Below, piece by piece: positions 61,846 through 64,000 of a stretch of 64,000 bases of DNA. Within the stretch, counting starts at the first letter, position 1, and the number at the start of each line of letters is the position of its first letter. The translations under genes and the position numbers were made by a program. The DNA is from Malus domestica (lineage: Eukaryota > Streptophyta > Magnoliopsida > Rosales > Rosaceae). A model generated the notes under the pieces. It searched no databases and was not told where the DNA came from. It was given only the letters and a program-made list of their open reading frames with translations. Location: assembly GCF_042453785.1 (NCBI RefSeq), contig NC_091673.1:5172501-5236500 (forward strand), read 5' to 3'.

Positions 61846-62950
61846 TGATAAGGCTAGCTTGTATTTTGTCACTCTGCTCCATCTCATGTTGCAAGTTGCA
61901 ACTGATATTTGGTTACAAATGATAGTGCTGTCAGTTCACAACCAATTTAGGACTCAACAACAATTTGTAGCCTTATTATGAATGTGGATGAAATAATTAG
62001 ACGAAAGACGATTAACTAAATTATCAAATAATTTGTTTCCATTTTCTTATGGGTATATCGGTAACTCAAATTTAGAAGAAATTACTCTTCAATAAAAATT
62101 GGCATGTGAGGTGGAACAAAAAGGATCTGAAGCACAGCACCTCACTAATAAGACTTTAATTCTTAAATACAATGTTTAAAAGGCATTCTTTCATGTCCCC
62201 TGAAAAGACAAATACCGTAACGAAGCCACCAACTGGTCCTTTAAAAAAAAAATCAAAGAATCAAAATTACACCGAAATGTTTATAAATCTCTTAATTTTG
62301 TAACAAATTGTGTAGAAAATCTATTGAAATTGTTGTTGTTTTCAAATTATCTATGAAATTTCAAAAATACCGTGAGAATCTATTACTTCACCTCCTTTCG
62401 ATTATCGACAACTCCGTTTGTGAATACTTGATAATGTTAGAGATATTTAAAACCTTACTTAAAATGCTTATGGAAATTAGGTGGTTATCTCTCCATCTAG
62501 ATTTTTCATTTTTTGCTCACAACCTTAGCCCTTAAGATAATTCATGATTTTGGACAACAGTTAACAACAAGACAGATCAATTTCGTGACACTTCATATTT
62601 TATCTCTTCCCTGCAATGTTCACTTAACCTTTTTAATTCTTTACCAAAAAACAAAACTTTTTAACTAAAAAAGTAATTTCAATCAGTGAAAAAGGTAAAT
62701 ACGTTTTAAAAAATTACATTTCGTATCTGATTCCGCCACAGCTCGGATCATCGTTGCATTACGGAACAAAATTCAACAAGTTCAAGGAACACCCACATAA
62801 TGATTTTACAGTTTTACCCCACCAAACCCTACCACATACAGCAATATGTTCATATTGGTCAGGCCTGGCCCGGGCCACGAGCCCAATGTGGCAATAACTA
62901 AGCTGTGTCTGACGCTCCGTACGGAACAAACCTACCGCTTTGACCTAAAT

Positions 62951-63116
62951 GAAATTTTTTTAATTGTGACGGGAATACGTTGGTACACCATGTTTTAATG
63001 TAAGTAGTAAAAAATTATATTTTTAAGTTATTAACTTTTTGACACATATATCTTATTATTCATGTAATGACACGTGCTGTACTATTCCGTGTAACGGTCA
63101 CACTGAAAAATTTCTC
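62951..63116. mobile_element. MITE, family B copy 2
   Basis: Ends are GAAATTTTTTTAATTGTGAC and the inverted GTCACACTGAAAAATTTCTC, with the shared centre TTTAAGTTATTAACTTTTT. It is the diverged sister of 46228-46398 and lies 180 bases upstream of the GLOX start codon. Confidence 0.75.
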
Positions 63117-63296
63117 AATAAAAATAAAAACAAGTTCACCACCATCACCATGCACAGCTCAGACCTCCTTCATCGTCCTCATCCTCTGTTATCTCTTTTA
63201 CTACGCTCATCTGCAAAAAAATCAGACACTGAGAGTGTGAGATTCCACTGTATATATATGTACACTCCACTGCATTGAAACAATCCCCAAGAAACC

Positions 63297-64000
63297 ATGG
63301 CCTCCGTTTTCAAGAACCTTTCTTTCTCCTCCTCCATTATCCCCTACTTCGTCCCCATCTTCTTCTCCTGCTTCTTCATCGTCTCCCATTCCGAATACTT
63401 GTCCAATACCACGTCGTTTCCCTCCATTACGACAAAAAATACTAATGTATCAGACGGCGGCGAGTGGGTTCTTTTGCACAAGAGCATCGGCGTCTCGGCC
63501 ATGCACATGCAGCTACTCATAAACGACAGAGTCATCATCTTTGACCGGACCGATATGGGCCCTTCCAACCTCTCCCTCCTCGACGGCACCGCCTGCCGTC
63601 AGTACATCGCTCACAACAGGACCGTAAACGACTGCACCGCCCACTCCCTCCTCTACGACCTCGCCACCGATACATTCCGCCCCCTCTTCGTCGCCTCCGA
63701 GTTCTGGTGCTCCTCCGGCGCCCTCGAACCCAACGGCACCCTCGTCCAGACCGGCGGATACGGGGACATCGGCATCCGAAAAATCCGTACTTTCTCACCC
63801 TGCAACGACGGCAGCTGTCAGTGGATCGAGCTCCCGGAAACACTCTCCGACAACCGATGGTACGCCTCCAACCAGATTTTCCCCGACGGACGTGTCATCG
63901 TCGTCGGGGGAAGAAGAGCCTTCTCCTACGAGTTCTACCCCAAGAAGAACGACAAGTGGTTTTACTTCCGGTTCTTGGCGGAGACCAACGACCAGGGGGA
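63297..64000 (+). CDS. Glyoxal/aldehyde oxidase GLOX (galactose-oxidase-like), partial
   Basis: Plant GLOX enzymes are secreted copper-radical oxidases that turn aldehydes into acids plus hydrogen peroxide; members act in pollen and in seed-coat mucilage wall cross-linking. An open frame of 234 codons runs without intron to the window edge. The start MASVFKNLSFSSSIIPYFVP begins a signal peptide, followed by a glyoxal-oxidase N-terminal domain: GGEWVLLHKSIGVSAMHMQL, VIIFDRTDMGPSNLSL and DLATDTFRPLFVASEFWCSS. The Cys in FWCSSGALEPNGT and the Tyr in DNRWYASNQIFPDG are the expected partners of the Cys-Tyr radical cofactor; kelch-like GGRRAFSYEFYP follows. Several Asn-X-Ser/Thr sites fit secretion. 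The codons are much richer in G and C than in neighbouring genes, as is common for this family. The C-terminal half, with the other copper ligands, lies outside. Confidence 0.92.
   Translation, partial: MASVFKNLSFSSSIIPYFVPIFFSCFFIVSHSEYLSNTTSFPSITTKNTNVSDGGEWVLLHKSIGVSAMHMQLLINDRVIIFDRTDMGPSNLSLLDGTACRQYIAHNRTVNDCTAHSLLYDLATDTFRPLFVASEFWCSSGALEPNGTLVQTGGYGDIGIRKIRTFSPCNDGSCQWIELPETLSDNRWYASNQIFPDGRVIVVGGRRAFSYEFYPKKNDKWFYFRFLAETNDQG

Larger units (their letters stand above)
60895..63296. other. Intergenic region with two DNA elements
   Basis: The first ~450 bases are the 3' flank of the twin-LOV gene. A Mutator-like element lies at 61490-61845 and a family B MITE at 62951-63116. The rest is AT-rich and holds no supportable gene. 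The last 180 bases are the GLOX promoter, with a TATATATATG word at 63251-63260 about 40 bases before the ATG. Confidence 0.4.

Noticed and set aside
63535-63843. Arginine-rich minus-strand frame of 102 codons
   Set aside because: It is the antisense of the GC-rich GLOX coding sequence; the Arg/Gly repeats come from codon bias on the sense strand.

Overview
The window is nuclear DNA of a eudicot plant. It is AT-rich, its genes have many short introns with GT/AG borders, and the intergenic DNA is full of miniature transposons. A Cassandra-type TRIM, a tRNA-derived SINE family and hAT- and Mutator-type MITEs resemble repeats I know from apple and pear, so Rosaceae (Malus/Pyrus group) is my best guess. 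That placement is an inference from memory of these repeats. No phage, plasmid, CRISPR or bacterial operon structure is present.

Layout. (1) 1-2065, minus: 5' part of a plastid WHIRLY gene, running off the left edge. (2) 2897-5639, plus: an uncharacterised protein with a DnaJ-like cysteine cluster and four CCHC zinc knuckles. (3) 6674-10688, plus: a DUF1664 membrane/coiled-coil protein. (4) 11667-13792, minus: a WRINKLED1-like double-AP2 factor. (5) 15440-17318, minus: a pectate lyase. (6) 17951-19778: a DNA transposon with long inverted ends that carries a nested Cassandra TRIM. (7) 21188-27330, minus: plastid alpha-amylase AMY3. (8) 29810-32273, minus: mitochondrial porin (VDAC). (9) 32996-35000, minus: a hypersensitive-induced-reaction (HIR) SPFH protein with a probable 2-kb 5' UTR intron. 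(10) 41310-41800: a fragment of a DUF1338 (2-oxoadipate dioxygenase) gene. (11) 42178-45579, minus: a PBL34-type receptor-like cytoplasmic kinase. (12) 49479-54628, minus: a TRIPP-like TRAPPII-associated protein. (13) 58241-60894, plus: a twin-LOV protein. (14) 63297 to the right edge, plus: a glyoxal/aldehyde oxidase (GLOX).

The genes are independent housekeeping, signalling and metabolic units. WHIRLY and AMY3 (plastid DNA/RNA binding and starch breakdown) and HIR with PBL34 (membrane signalling and immunity) share themes, but nothing suggests a cluster with one function. I found no convincing new multi-gene system. The most distinctive signals are: a MITE with perfect 53-bp arms just upstream of the AMY3 start codon; two nested insertions whose target-site duplications can be read directly; an inverted pair of SINE copies in adjacent HIR introns; a glycine where LOV1 normally has its photoactive cysteine; and the uncharacterised zinc-knuckle protein. 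Exon borders were placed by eye from splice sites and reading phase. For most genes the summed exons close in frame and give the usual family length.
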